Of a DNA stretch of 64,000 nucleotides, positions 36,501 to 47,437 are shown in pieces. Location: contig NW_026291758.1 of the NCBI RefSeq assembly GCF_023091745.1, forward strand, positions 157,806-221,805, written 5' to 3'. The position numbers and the translations under genes were made by a program. The notes beneath the pieces were generated by a model. That model made no database searches. It was not told where the DNA came from and worked only from the letters and a program-made list of their open reading frames with translations. Position 1 is the stretch's first letter. Each line of letters starts with the position of its first letter. The stretch comes from Budorcas taxicolor. Taxonomy: Eukaryota; Chordata; Mammalia; Artiodactyla; Bovidae.

Positions 36501-36830
36501 CTCTGGATGTGGGCGGGACCCTCGTGATTCCTCTCGAGTGGAGACGGCTAGGTCGGGGAACTTCTTGATTTGCACCAAGGGTGTGAAGGACCCTTTCGAA
36601 GTTCCAGAGGTGAGGTGTGATCAGCCTCGTGACACCTCAGCGGAAATGGGCCTCATCTCGCCTGGAGGGGAGAACCTCCTGGATTTTCTCGAGTTGCGGC
36701 AGGTCTTCTCGAGTTACGACGGGGACCTCAGGGACCCGCTCTGGTGGCCTCATGAAAGGCCAGTTCCCATGCGAGTTGCTAGGGGACCTCTCGGGATTCC
36801 TCTCCCGTCCATGCCGGGGCCTCAGTCCTT
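33568..36830. repeat. Four-monomer HOR unit P-Q-R-S, 3263 bp (copy 2)
   Basis: It lies 7342 bp after 26226, and nearly every subtype variant of copy 1 is reproduced. A noted difference is CAGTTCCCATG at 36765 against CAGTCCCCATG at 29423. S carries the same XbaI TCTAGA, here near 36473. Confidence 0.9.
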
Positions 36831-39800
36831 GTGTGGAGTCGGGGCCGGAACCTGAGGATTCCTCTCCAGTGTTGCCATGGATCTTGGGGTGCTTCTGAGT
36901 CTCCCCAGGGGAGTCAGGCCTCGTCTCGAGTGGGGGCATGCACGTGCGCTTTCCTCCCGAGCTGTAGCAGTAGTGTCACGCTTCCTGTCACGTGGATCAA
37001 GGGATCTGTGGCTTTCCCTCGAGGCTGTCCCTCGAGGCTTTCCCACGAGGCTTTCCCACAGGGCTGTGCCACGTGCCACCTTGGTGTGAGTCGATCCTCG
37101 GCGTGAAAGACGAGCCGGTGAAGGGAAAAGAGGTTCCTCTGGAATGGACTGAGACATCTGGGGGACTCTTGGAATGGTGGCACTACCCTGGAGTTCCTCT
37201 CGCCGTTCCTGTTGAGAGGGCCTCCTCTTGAGATGCGACGGGAACGCCGGGAACTCTTTCCCGACGAAGCAGGGAAAGGATCCCTCATCTCGAGCTACGA
37301 GGCGGAAACGGGGCTCCTCTGGATGTGGGCGGGACCCTCGTGATTCCTCTCGAGTGGAGACGGCTAGGTCGGGGAACTTTTGATTTGCACCAAGGGTGTG
37401 AAGGACCCTTTCGAAGTTCCAGAGGTGAGGTGTGATCAGCCTCGAGACGCCTCAGCGGAAATGGGCCTCATCTCACCTCTCGGGAAGAACCTCCTGGATT
37501 TTCTCAAGTTGCAGCAGGTCTTCTCGAGTTACGACGGGGACCTCAGGGACCCGCTCTGGTGGCCTCAGGAAAGGCCAGTCCCCATGCGAGTTGCTAGGGG
37601 ACCTGTCGGGATTCCTCTCCCGTCCATGCCGGGGCCTCAGTCCTTGTGTGGAGTCGGGGCCGGAACCTGAGGATTCCTCTCCAGTGTTGCCATGGATCTT
37701 GGGGTGCTTCTGAGTCTCCCCAGGGGAGTCAGGCCTCGTCTCGAGTGGGGGCTTGCACGTGCGCTTTCCTCCCGAGCTGCAGCAGTAGTGTCACGCTTCT
37801 TGTCACGTGGATCAACGGATCTGTGGCTTTCCCTCGAGGCTGTCCCTCGAGGCTTTCCCACGAGGCTTTCCCACAGGGCTGTGCCACGTGCCACCTTGGT
37901 GTGAGTCGATCCTCGGCGTGAAAGACGAGCCGGTGAAGGGAAAAGAGGTTCCTCTGGAATGGACTGAGACATCTGGGGGACTCTTGGAATGGTGGCACGA
38001 CCCTGGAGTTCCTCTCGCCGTTCCTGTTGAGAGGGCCTCCTCTTGAGATGCGACGGGAAGGCCGGGAACTCTTTCCCGACGAAGCAGGGAAAGGATCCCT
38101 CATCTCGAGCTACGAGGCGGAAACGGGGCTCCTCTGTATGTGGGCGGGACCCTCGTGATTCCTCTCGAGTGGAGGCGGGTATGTCGGGGAACTTCTTGAT
38201 TTGCACCAAGGGTGTGAAGGAGCCTTTCGAAGTTCCAGAGGTGAGGTGTGATCAGCCTCGAGACACCTCAGCGGAAATGGGCCTCATCTCGCCTGGAGGG
38301 GAGAACCTTCTGGATTTTCTCGAGTTGCTGCAGGTCTTCTCGAGTTAGGACGGGGACCTCAGGTACCCGCTCTGGTGGCCTCAGGAAAGGCCAGTCCCCA
38401 TGCGAGTTGCTAGGGGACCTCTCGGGATTCCTCTCCCGTCCATGCCGGGGCCTCAGTCCTTGTGTGGAGTCGGGGCCGGAACCTGAGGATTCCTCTCCAG
38501 TGTTGCCATGGATCTTGGGGTGCTTCTGAGTCTCCCCAGGGGAGTCAGGCCTCGTCTCGAGTGGGGGCATGCACGTGCGCTTTCCTCCCGAGCTGCAGCA
38601 GTAGTGTCACGCTTCCTGTCACGTGGATCAAGGGATCTGTGGCTTTCCCTCGAGGCTGTCCCTCGAGGCTTTCCCACGAGGCTTTCCCACAGGGCTGTGC
38701 CACGTGCCACCTTGGTGTGAGTCGATCCTCGGCGTGAAAGACGAGCCGGTGAAGGGAAAAGAGGTTCCTCTGGAATGGACTGAGACATCTGGGGGACTCT
38801 TGGAATGTTGGCACGACCCTGGAGTTCCTCTCGCCGTTCCTGTTGAGAGGGCCTCCTCTTGAGATGCGACGGGAAGGCCGGGAACTCTTTCCCGACGAAG
38901 CAGGGAAAGGATCCCTCATCTCGAGCTACGAGGCGGAAACGGGGCTCCTCTGGATGTGGGCGGGACCCTCGTGATTCCTCTCGAGTGGAGACGGCGAGGT
39001 CGGGGAACTTCTTGATTTGCACCAAGGGTGTGAAGGACCCTTTCGAAGTTCCAGAGGTGAGGTGTGATCAGCCTCGTGACACCTCAGCGGAAATGGGCCT
39101 CATCTCGCCTGGAGGGGAGAACCTCCTGGATTTTCTCGAGTTGCGGCAGGTCTTCTCGAGTTACGACGGGGACCTCAGGGACCCACCCTGGTGGCCTCAG
39201 AAAAGGCCAGTCCCCATGCGAGTTGCTAGGGGACCTCTCGGGATTCCTCTCCCGTCCATGCCGGGGCCTCAGTCCTTGTGTGGATTCGGGGCCGGAACCT
39301 GAGGATTCCTCTCCAGTGTTGCCATCGATGTTTGGGTGCTTCTGAGTCTCCCCAGGGGAGTCAGGCCTCGTCTCGAGTGGGGGCATGCACGTGCGCTTTC
39401 CTCCCGAGCTGCAGCAGTAGTGTCACGCTTCCTGTCACGTGGATCAAGGGATCTGTGGCTTTCCCTCGAGGCTGTCCCTCGAGGCTTTCCCACGAGGCTT
39501 TCCCACAGGGCTGTGCCACGTGCCACCTTGGTGTGAGTCGATCCTCGGCGTGAAAGACGAGCCGGTGAAGGGAAAAGAGGTTCCTCTGGAATGGACTGAG
39601 ACATCTGGGGGACTCTTGGCATGGTGGCACGACCCTGGAGTTCCTCTCGCCGTTCCTGTAGAGAGGGCCTCCTCTTGAGATGCGACGGGAACGCCGGGAA
39701 CTCTTTCCCGACGAAGCAGGGAAAGGATCCCTCATCTAGAGCTACGAGGCGGAAACGGGGCTCCTCTGGATGTGGGCGGGACCCTCGTGATTCCTCTCGA

Positions 39801-40093
39801 GTGGAGACGGCTAGGTCGGGGAACTTCTTGATTTGCACCAAGGGTGTGAAGGACCCTTTCGAAGTTCCAGAGGTGAGGTGTGATCAGCCTCGTGACACCT
39901 CAGCGGAAATGGGCCTCATCTCGCCTGGAGGGGAGAACCTCCTGGATTTTCTCGAGTTGCGGCAGGTCTTCTCGAGTTACGACGGGGACCTCAGGGACCC
40001 GCTCTTGTGGCCTCAGGAAAGGCCAGTCCCCATGCGAGTTGCTAGGGGACCTCTCGGGATTCCTCTCCCGTCCATGCCGGGGCCTCAGTCCTT
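36831..40093. repeat. Four-monomer HOR unit P'-Q-R-S, 3263 bp (copy 3, no A-D-E)
   Basis: It begins like the P' unit at 29489, but Q (37646) has the R-type 3' end and is followed by R (38462) and S (39278). The A-D-E segment is therefore skipped. Private changes near 38347-38364 are GAGTTAGGACGG and CAGGTACCC. R here has GAGTGGGGGCATGC instead of the GAGGTGGGG of the other two R copies. Confidence 0.88.
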
Positions 40094-40909
40094 GTGTGGA
40101 GTCGGGGCTGGAACCTGAGGATTCCTCTCCAGTGTTGCCATGGATCTTGGGGTGCTTCTGAGTCTCCCCAGGGGAGTCAGGCCTCGTCTCGAGTGGGGGC
40201 ATGCACGTGCGCTTTCCTCCCGAGCTGTAGCAGTAGTGTCACGCTTCCTGTCACGTGGATCAAGGGATCTGTGGCTTTCCCTCGAGGCTGTCCCTCGAGG
40301 CTTTCCCACGAGGCTTTCCCACAGGGCTGTGCCACGTGCCACCTTGGTGTGAGTCGATCCTCGGCGTGAAAGACGATCCGGTGAAGGGAAAAGAGGTTCC
40401 TCTGGAATGGACTGAGACATCTGGGGGACTCTTGGAATGGTGGCACGACCCTGGAGTTTCTCTCGCCGTTCCTGTTGAGAGAGCCTCCTCTTGAGATGCG
40501 ACGGGAAGGCCGGGAACTCTTTCCCGACGAAGCAGGGAAAGGATCCCTCATCTCGAGCTACGAGGCGGAAACGGGGCTCCTCTGGATGTGGGCGGGACCC
40601 TCGTGATTCCTCTCGAGTGGAGATGGGTATGTCGGGGAACTTCTTGATTTGCACCAAGGGTGTGAAGGACCCTTTCGAAGTTCCAGAGGTGAGGTGTGAT
40701 CAGCCTCGAGACGCCTCAGCGGAAATGGGCCTCATCTCGCCTGGAGGGGAGAACCTCCTGGATTTTCTCGAGTTGCGGCAGGTCTTCTCGAGTTACGACG
40801 GGGACCTCAGGGACCCGCTCTGGTGGCCTCAGGAAAGGCCAGTCCCCATGCGAGTTGCTAGGGGACCTCTCGGGATTCCTCTCCCGTCCATGCCGGGGCC
40901 TCAGTCCTT
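40094..40909. repeat. Satellite monomer, P'-derived but full length
   Basis: It has GCTGTAGCAG as in P' (29489, 36831) but lacks the one-base P deletion. It adds GGGGCTGGAACC, GACGATCCGG and GTTGAGAGAGCC. GGGGCTGGAACC and GTTGAGAGAGCC also occur in the J-type monomers of the 8-mer at 48254 and 54782, so it links the two HOR domains. Confidence 0.86.
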
Positions 40910-43900
40910 GTGTGGAGTCGGAGCCGGAACCTGAGGATTCCTCTCCAGTGTTGCCATGGATCTTGGGGTGCTTCTGAGTCTCCCCAGGGGAGTCAGGCCT
41001 CGTCTCGAGTGGGGGCATGCACGTGCGCTTTCCTCCCGAGCTGCAGCAGTAGTGTCACGCTTCCTGTCACGTGGATCAAGGGATCTGTGGCTTTCCCTCG
41101 AGGCTGTCCCTCGAGGCTTTCCCACGAGGCTTTCCCACAGGGCTGTGCCACGTGCCACCTTGGTGTGAGTCGATTCTCGGCGTGAAAGACGAGCCGGTGA
41201 AGGGAAAAGAGGTTCCTCTGGAATGGACTGAGACACCTGGGGGACTCTTGGAATGGTGGCACGACCCTGGAGTTCCTCTCGCCGTTCCTGTTGAGAGGGC
41301 CTCCTCTTGAGATGCGACGGGAACGCCGGGAACTCTTTCCCGACGAAGCAGGGAAAGGATCCCTCATCTCGAGCTACGAGGCGGAAACGGGGCTCCTCTG
41401 GATGTGGGCGGGACCCTCGTGATTCCCCTCGAGTGGAGACGGCTAGGTCGGGGAACTTCTTGATTTGCACCAAGGGTGTGAAGGACCCTTTCGAAGTGCC
41501 AGAGGTGAGGTGTGATCAGCCTCGAGACGCCTCAGCGGAAATGGGCCTCATCTCGCCTGGAGGGGAGAACCTCCTGGATTTTCTCGAGTTGCGGCAGGTC
41601 TTCTCGAGTTACGACGGGGACCTCAGGGACCCGCTCTGGTGGCCACAGGAAAGGCCAGTCCCCATGCGAGTTGCTAGGTGACCTCTCGGGATTCCTCTCC
41701 CGTCCATGCCGGGGCCTCAGTCCTTGTGTGGAGTCGGGGCCGGAACCTGAGGATTCCTCTCCAGTGTTGCCATGGATCTTGGGGTGCTTCTGAGTCTCCC
41801 CAGGGGAGTCAGGCCTCGTCTCGAGGGGGGGCATGCACGTGCGCTTTCCTCCCGAGCTGCAGCAGTAGTGTCACGCTTCCTGTCACGTGGATCAAGGGAT
41901 CTGTGGCTTTCCCTCGAGGCTGTCCCTCGAGGCTTTCCCACGAGGCTTTCCCACAGGGCTGTGCCACGTGCCACCTTGGTGTGAGTCAATCCTCGGCGTG
42001 AAAGACGAGCCGGTGAAGGGAAAAGAGGTTCCTCTGGAATGGACTGAGATATCTGGGGGACTCTTGGAATGGTGGCACGACCCTGGAGTTCCTCTCGCCG
42101 TTCCTGTAGAGAGGGCCTCCTCTTGAGATGCGACGGGAACGCCGGGAACTCTTTCCCGACGAAGCAGGGAAAGGATCCCTCATCTAGAGCTACGAGGCGG
42201 AAACGGGGCTCCTCTGGATGTGGGCGGGACCCTCGTGATTCCTCTCGAGTGGAGACGGCTAGGTCGGGGAACTTCTTGATTTGCACCAAGGGTGTGAAGG
42301 ACCCTTTCGAAGTTCCAGAGGTGAGGTGTGATCAGCCTCGTGACACCTCAGCGGAAATGGGCCTCATCTCGCCTGGAGGGGAGAACCTCCTGGATTTTCT
42401 CGAGTTGCGGCAGGTCTTCTCGAGTTACGACGGGGACCTCAGGGACCCGCTCTGGTGGCCTCAGGAAAGGCCAGTCCCCATGCGAGTTGCTAGGGGACCT
42501 CTCGGGATTCCTCTCCCGTCCATGCCGGGGCCTCAGTCCTTGTGTGGAGTCGGGGCCGGAACCTGAGGATTCCTCTCCAGTGTTGCCATGGATCTTGGGG
42601 TGCTTCTGAGTCTCCCCAGGGGAGTCAGGCCTCGTCTCGAGTGGGGGCATGCACGTGCGCTTTCCTCCCGAGCTGCAGCAGTAGTGTCACGCTTCCTGTC
42701 ACGTGGATCAGGGGATCTGTGGCTTTCCCTCGAGGCTGTCCCTCGAGGCTTTCCCACGAGGCTTTCCCACAGGGCTGTGCCACGTGCCACCTTGGTGTGA
42801 GTCGATCCTCGGCGTGAAAGACGAGCCGGTGAAGGGAAAAGAGGTTCCTCTGGAATGGACTGAGACACCTGGAGGACTCTTGGAATGGTGGCACGACCCT
42901 GGAGTTCCTCTCGCCGTTCCTGTTGAGAGGGCCTCCTCTTGAGATGCGACGGGAACGCCGGGAACTCTTTCCCGACGAAGCAGGGAAAGGATCCCTCATC
43001 TCGAGCTACGAGGCGGAAACGGGGCTCCTCTTGATGTGGGCGGGACCCTCGTGATTCCCCTCGAGTGGAGACGGCTAGGTCGGGGAACTTCTTGATTTGC
43101 ACCAAGGGTGTGAAGGACCCTTTCGTAGTGCCAGAGGTGAGGTGTGATCAGCCTCGAGACGCCTCAGCGGAAATGGGCCTCATCTCGCCTGGAGGGGAGA
43201 ACCTCCTGGATTTTCTCGAGTTGCGGCAGGTCTTCTCGAGTTACGACGGGGACCTCAGGGACCCGCTCTGGTGGCCACAGGAAAGGCCAGTCCCCATGCG
43301 AGTTGCTAGGTGACCTCTCGGGATTCCTCTCCCGTCCATGCCGGGGCCTCAGTCCTTGTGTGGAGTCGGGGCCGGAACCTGAGGATTCCTCTCCAGTGTT
43401 GCCATGGATCTTGGGGTGCTTCTGAGTCTCCCCAGGGGAGTCAGGCCTCGTCTCGAGTGGGGGCATGCACGTGCGCTTTCCACCCGAGCTGCAGCAGTAG
43501 TGTCACGCTTCCTGTCACGTGGATCAAGGGATCTGTGGCTTTCCCTCGAGGCTGTCCCTCGAGGCTTTCCCACGAGGCTTTCCCACAGGGCTGTGCCACG
43601 TGCCACCTTGGTGTGAGTCGATCCTCGGCGTGAAAGACGAGCCGGTGAAGGGAAAAGAGGTTCCTCTGGAATGGACTGAGATATCTGGGGGACTCTTGGA
43701 ATGGTGGCACGACCCTGGAGTTCCTCTCGCCGTTCCTGTAGAGAGGGCCTCCTCTTGAGATGCGACGGGAACGCCGGGAACTCTTTCCCGACGAAGCAGG
43801 GAAAGGATCCCTCATCTAGAGCTACGAGGCGGAAACGGGGCTCCTCTGGATGTGGGCGGGACCCTCGTGATTCCTCTCGAGTGGAGACGGCTAGGTCGGG

Positions 43901-44173
43901 GAACTTCTTGATTTGCACCAAGGGTGTGAAGGACCCTTTCGAAGTTCCAGAGGTGAGGTGTGATCAGCCTCGAGACGCCTCAGCGGAAATGGGCCTCATC
44001 TCGCCTGGAGGGGAGAACCTCCCGGATTTTCTCGAGTTGCGGCAGGTCTTCTCGAGTTACGACGGGGACCTCAGGGACCCGCTCTGGTGGCCTCAGGAAA
44101 GGCCAGTCCCCATGCGAGTTGCTAGGGGACCTCTCGGGATTCCTCTCCCGTCCATGCCGGGGCCTCAGTCCTT
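40910..44173. repeat. Two copies of a dimeric HOR, 1632 bp each
   Basis: Copies are 40910-42541 and 42542-44173. In both, the first monomer has GAGACACCTGG, GATTCCCCTCGAG, GTGCCAGAGG, TGGCCACAGG and GCTAGGTGACC. The second has GAGATATCTGG, CTGTAGAGAGGG and an XbaI TCTAGA (near 42182 and 43814), which derive from S. Private differences include ATCAGGGG near 42709-42714 and TTTCGTAGTG near 43122-43131 in copy 2, and GAGTCAATCC near 41985-41994 in copy 1. Confidence 0.88.
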
Positions 44174-47100
44174 GTGTGGAGTCGGGGCCGGAACCTGAGG
44201 ATTCCTCTCCAGTGTTGCCATGGATCTTGGGGTGCTTCTGAGTCTCCCCAGGGGAGTCAGGCCTCGTCTCGAGTGGGGGCATGCACGTGCGCTTTCCTCC
44301 CGAGCTGCAGCGGTAGTGTCACGCTTCCTGTCACGTGGATCAAGGGATCTGTGGCTTTCCCTCGAGGCTGTCCCTCGAGGCTTTCCCACGAGGCTTTCCC
44401 ACAGGGCTTTGCCACGTGCCACCTTGGTGTGAGTCGATCCTCGGCGTGAAAGACGAGCCGGTGAAGGGAAAAGAGGTTCCTCTGGAATGGACTGAGACAC
44501 CTGGGGGACTCTTGGAATGGTGGCACGACCCTGGAGTTCCTCTCGCCGTTCCTGTTGAGAGGGCCTCCTCTTGAGATGCGACGGGAAGGCCGGGAACTCT
44601 TTCCCGACGAAGCAGGGAAAGGATCCCTCATCTCGAGCTACGAGGCGGAAACGGGGCTCCTCTGGATGTGGGCGGGACCCTCGTGATTCCCGTCGAGTGG
44701 AGACGGCTAGGTCGGGGAACTTCTTGATTTGCACCAAGGGTGTGAAGGACCCTTTCGAAGTGCCAGAGGTGAGGTGTGATCAGCCTCGAGACGCCTCAGC
44801 GGAAATGGGCCTCATCTCGCCTGGAGGGGAGAACCTCCTGGATTTTCTCGAGTTGCGGCAGGTCTTCTCGAGTTACGACGGGGACCTCAGGGACCCGCTC
44901 TGGTGGCGTCAGGAAAGGCCAGTCCCCATGCGAGTTGCTAGGGGACCTCTCGGGATTCCTCTCCCGTCCATGCCGGGGCCTCAGTCCTTGTGTGGAGTCG
45001 GGGCCGGAACCTGAGGATTCCTCTCCAGTGTTGCCATGGATCTTGGGGTGCTTCTGAGTCTCCCCAGGGGAGTCAGGCCTCGTCTCGAGTGGGGGCATGC
45101 ACGTGCGCTTTCCTCCCGAGCTGCAGCAGTAGTGTCACGCTTCCTGTCACGTGGATCAAGGGATCTGTGGCTTTCCCTCGAGGCTGTCCCTCGAGGCTTT
45201 CCCACGAGGCTTTCCCACAGGGCTGAGCCACGTGCCACCTTGGTGTGAGTCGATCCTCGGCGTGAAAGACGAGCCGGTGAAGGGAAAAGAGTTTCCTCTG
45301 GAATGGACTGAGACATCTGGGGGACTCTTGGAATGGTGGCACGACCCTGGAGTTCCTTTCGCCGTTCCTGTTGAGAGGGCCTCCTCTTGAGATGCGACGG
45401 GAACGCCGGGAACTCTTTCCCGACGAAGCAGGGAAAGGATCCCTCATCTCGAGCTACGAGGCGGAAACGGGGCTCCTCTGGATGTGGGCGGGACCCTCGT
45501 GATTCCTCTCGAGTGGAGACGGGTATGTCGGGGAACTTCTTGATTTGCACCAAGGGTGTGAAGGACCCTTTCGAAGTTCCAGAGGTGAGGTGTGATCAGC
45601 CTCGAGACGCCTCAGCGGAAATGGGCCTCTTCTCGCCTGGAGGGGAGAACCTCCCGGATTTTCTCGAGTTGCGGCAGGTCTTCTCGAGTTACGACGGGGA
45701 CCTCAGGGACCCGCTCTGGTGGCCTCAGGAAAGGCCAGTCCCCATGCGAGTTGCTAGGGGACCTCTCGGGATTCCTCTCCCGTCCATGCCGGGGCCTCAG
45801 GCCTTGTGTGGAGTCGGGGCCGGAACCTGAGGATTCCTCTCCAGTGTTGCCATGGATCTTGGGGTGCTTCTGAGTCTCCCCAGGGGAGTCAGGCCTCGTC
45901 TCGAGGGGGGGCATGCACGTGCGCTTTCCTCCCGAGCTGCAGCAGTAGTGTCACGCTTCCTGTCACGTGGATCAAGGGATCTGTGGCTTTCCCTCGAGGC
46001 TGTCCCTCGAGGCTTTCCCACGAGGCTTTCCCACAGGGCTGTGCCACGTGCCACCTTGGTGTGAGTCGATCCTCGGCGTGAAAGACGAGCCGGTGAAGGG
46101 AAAAGAGGTTCCTCTGGAATGGACTGAGACATCTGGGGGACTCTTGGAAAGGTGGCACAACCCTGGAGTTCCACTCGCCGTTCCTGTTGAGAGGGCCTCC
46201 TCTTGAGATGCGACGGGAACGCCGGGAACTCTTTCCCGATGAAGCAGGGAAAGGATCCCTCATCTCGAGCTACGAGGCGGAAACGGGGCTCCTCTGGATG
46301 TGGGCGGGACACTCGTGATTCCTCTCGAGTGGAGACGGGTATGTCGGGGAACTTCTTGATTTGCACCAAGGGTGTGAAGGAGACTTTCGAAGTTCCAGAG
46401 GTGAGGTGTGATCAGCCTCGAGACGCCTCAGCGGAAATGGGCCTCATCTCGCCTGGAGGGGAGAACCTCCTGGATTTTCTCGAGTTGCGGCAGGTCTTCT
46501 CGAGTTACGACGGGGACCTCAGGGACCCGCTCTGGTGGCCTCAGGAAAGGCCAGTCCCCATGCGAGTTGCTAGGGGACCTCTCGGGATTCCTCTCCCGTC
46601 CATGCCGGGGCCTCAGTCCTTGTGTGGAGTCGGGGCCGGAACCTGAGGATTCCTCTCCAGTGTTGCCATGGATCTTGGGGTGCTTCTGAGTCTCCCCAGG
46701 GGAGTCAGGCCTCGTCTCGAGGGGGGGCATGCACGTGCGCTTTCCTCCCGAGCTGCAGCAGTAGTGTCACGCTTCCTGTCACGTGGATCAAGGGATCTGT
46801 GGCTTTCCCTCGAGGCTGTCCCTCGAGGCTTTCCCACGAGGCTTTCCCACAGGGCTGTGCCACGTGCCACCTTGGTGTGAGTCGATCCTCGGCGTGAAAG
46901 ACGAGCCGGTGAAGGGAAAAGAGGTTCCTCTGGAATGGACTGAGACACCTGGGGGACTCTTGGAATGGTGGCACGACCCTGGAGTTCCTCTCGCCGTTCC
47001 TGTTGAGACGGCCTCCTCTTGAGATGCGACGGGAAGGCCGGGAACTCTTTCCCGACGAAGCAGGGAAAGGATCCCTCATCTCGAGCTACGAGGCGGAAAC

Positions 47101-47437
47101 GGGGCTCCTCTGGATGTGGGCGGGACCCTCGTGATTCCTTTCGAGTGGAGACGGGTATGTCGGGGAACTTCTTGATTTGCACCAAGGGTGTGAAGGACCC
47201 TTTCGAAGTTCCAGAGGTGAGGTGTGATCAGCCTCGAGACGCCTCAGCGGAAATAGGCCTCATCTCGCCTGGAGGGGAGAACCTCCTGGATTTTCTCGAG
47301 TTGCGGCAGGTCTTCTGGAGTTACGACGGGGACCTCAGGGACCCGCTCTGGTGGCCTCAGGAAAGGCCTGTCCCCATGCGAGTTGCTAGGGGACCTCTCG
47401 GGATTCCTCTCCCGTCCATGCCGGGGCCTCAGTCCTT
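44174..47437. repeat. Four mixed satellite monomers
   Basis: Starts are 44174, 44990, 45806 and 46622. The first begins like the dimer unit (ACACCTGG) but has GCAGCGGTAG and GATTCCCGTCGAG. Monomer 44990 has GGGCTGAGCC and GAGTTTCCTCTGG. Monomer 45806 combines an E-like 5' part (GAGGGGGGGCATGC), the 18883-like TTGGAAAGGTGGCACAA, and a D-like 3' part (GATGAAGCAGGG, GGACACTCG, GAGACTTTCG). Monomer 46622 has the ACACCTGG variant again and GTTGAGACGGCC. Confidence 0.87.

Noticed and set aside
38347..38364. GAGTTAGGACGG / CAGGTACCC changes as a functional boundary in monomer 37646
   Set aside because: They are single private substitutions in one monomer with no shared structure; ordinary mutation explains them.
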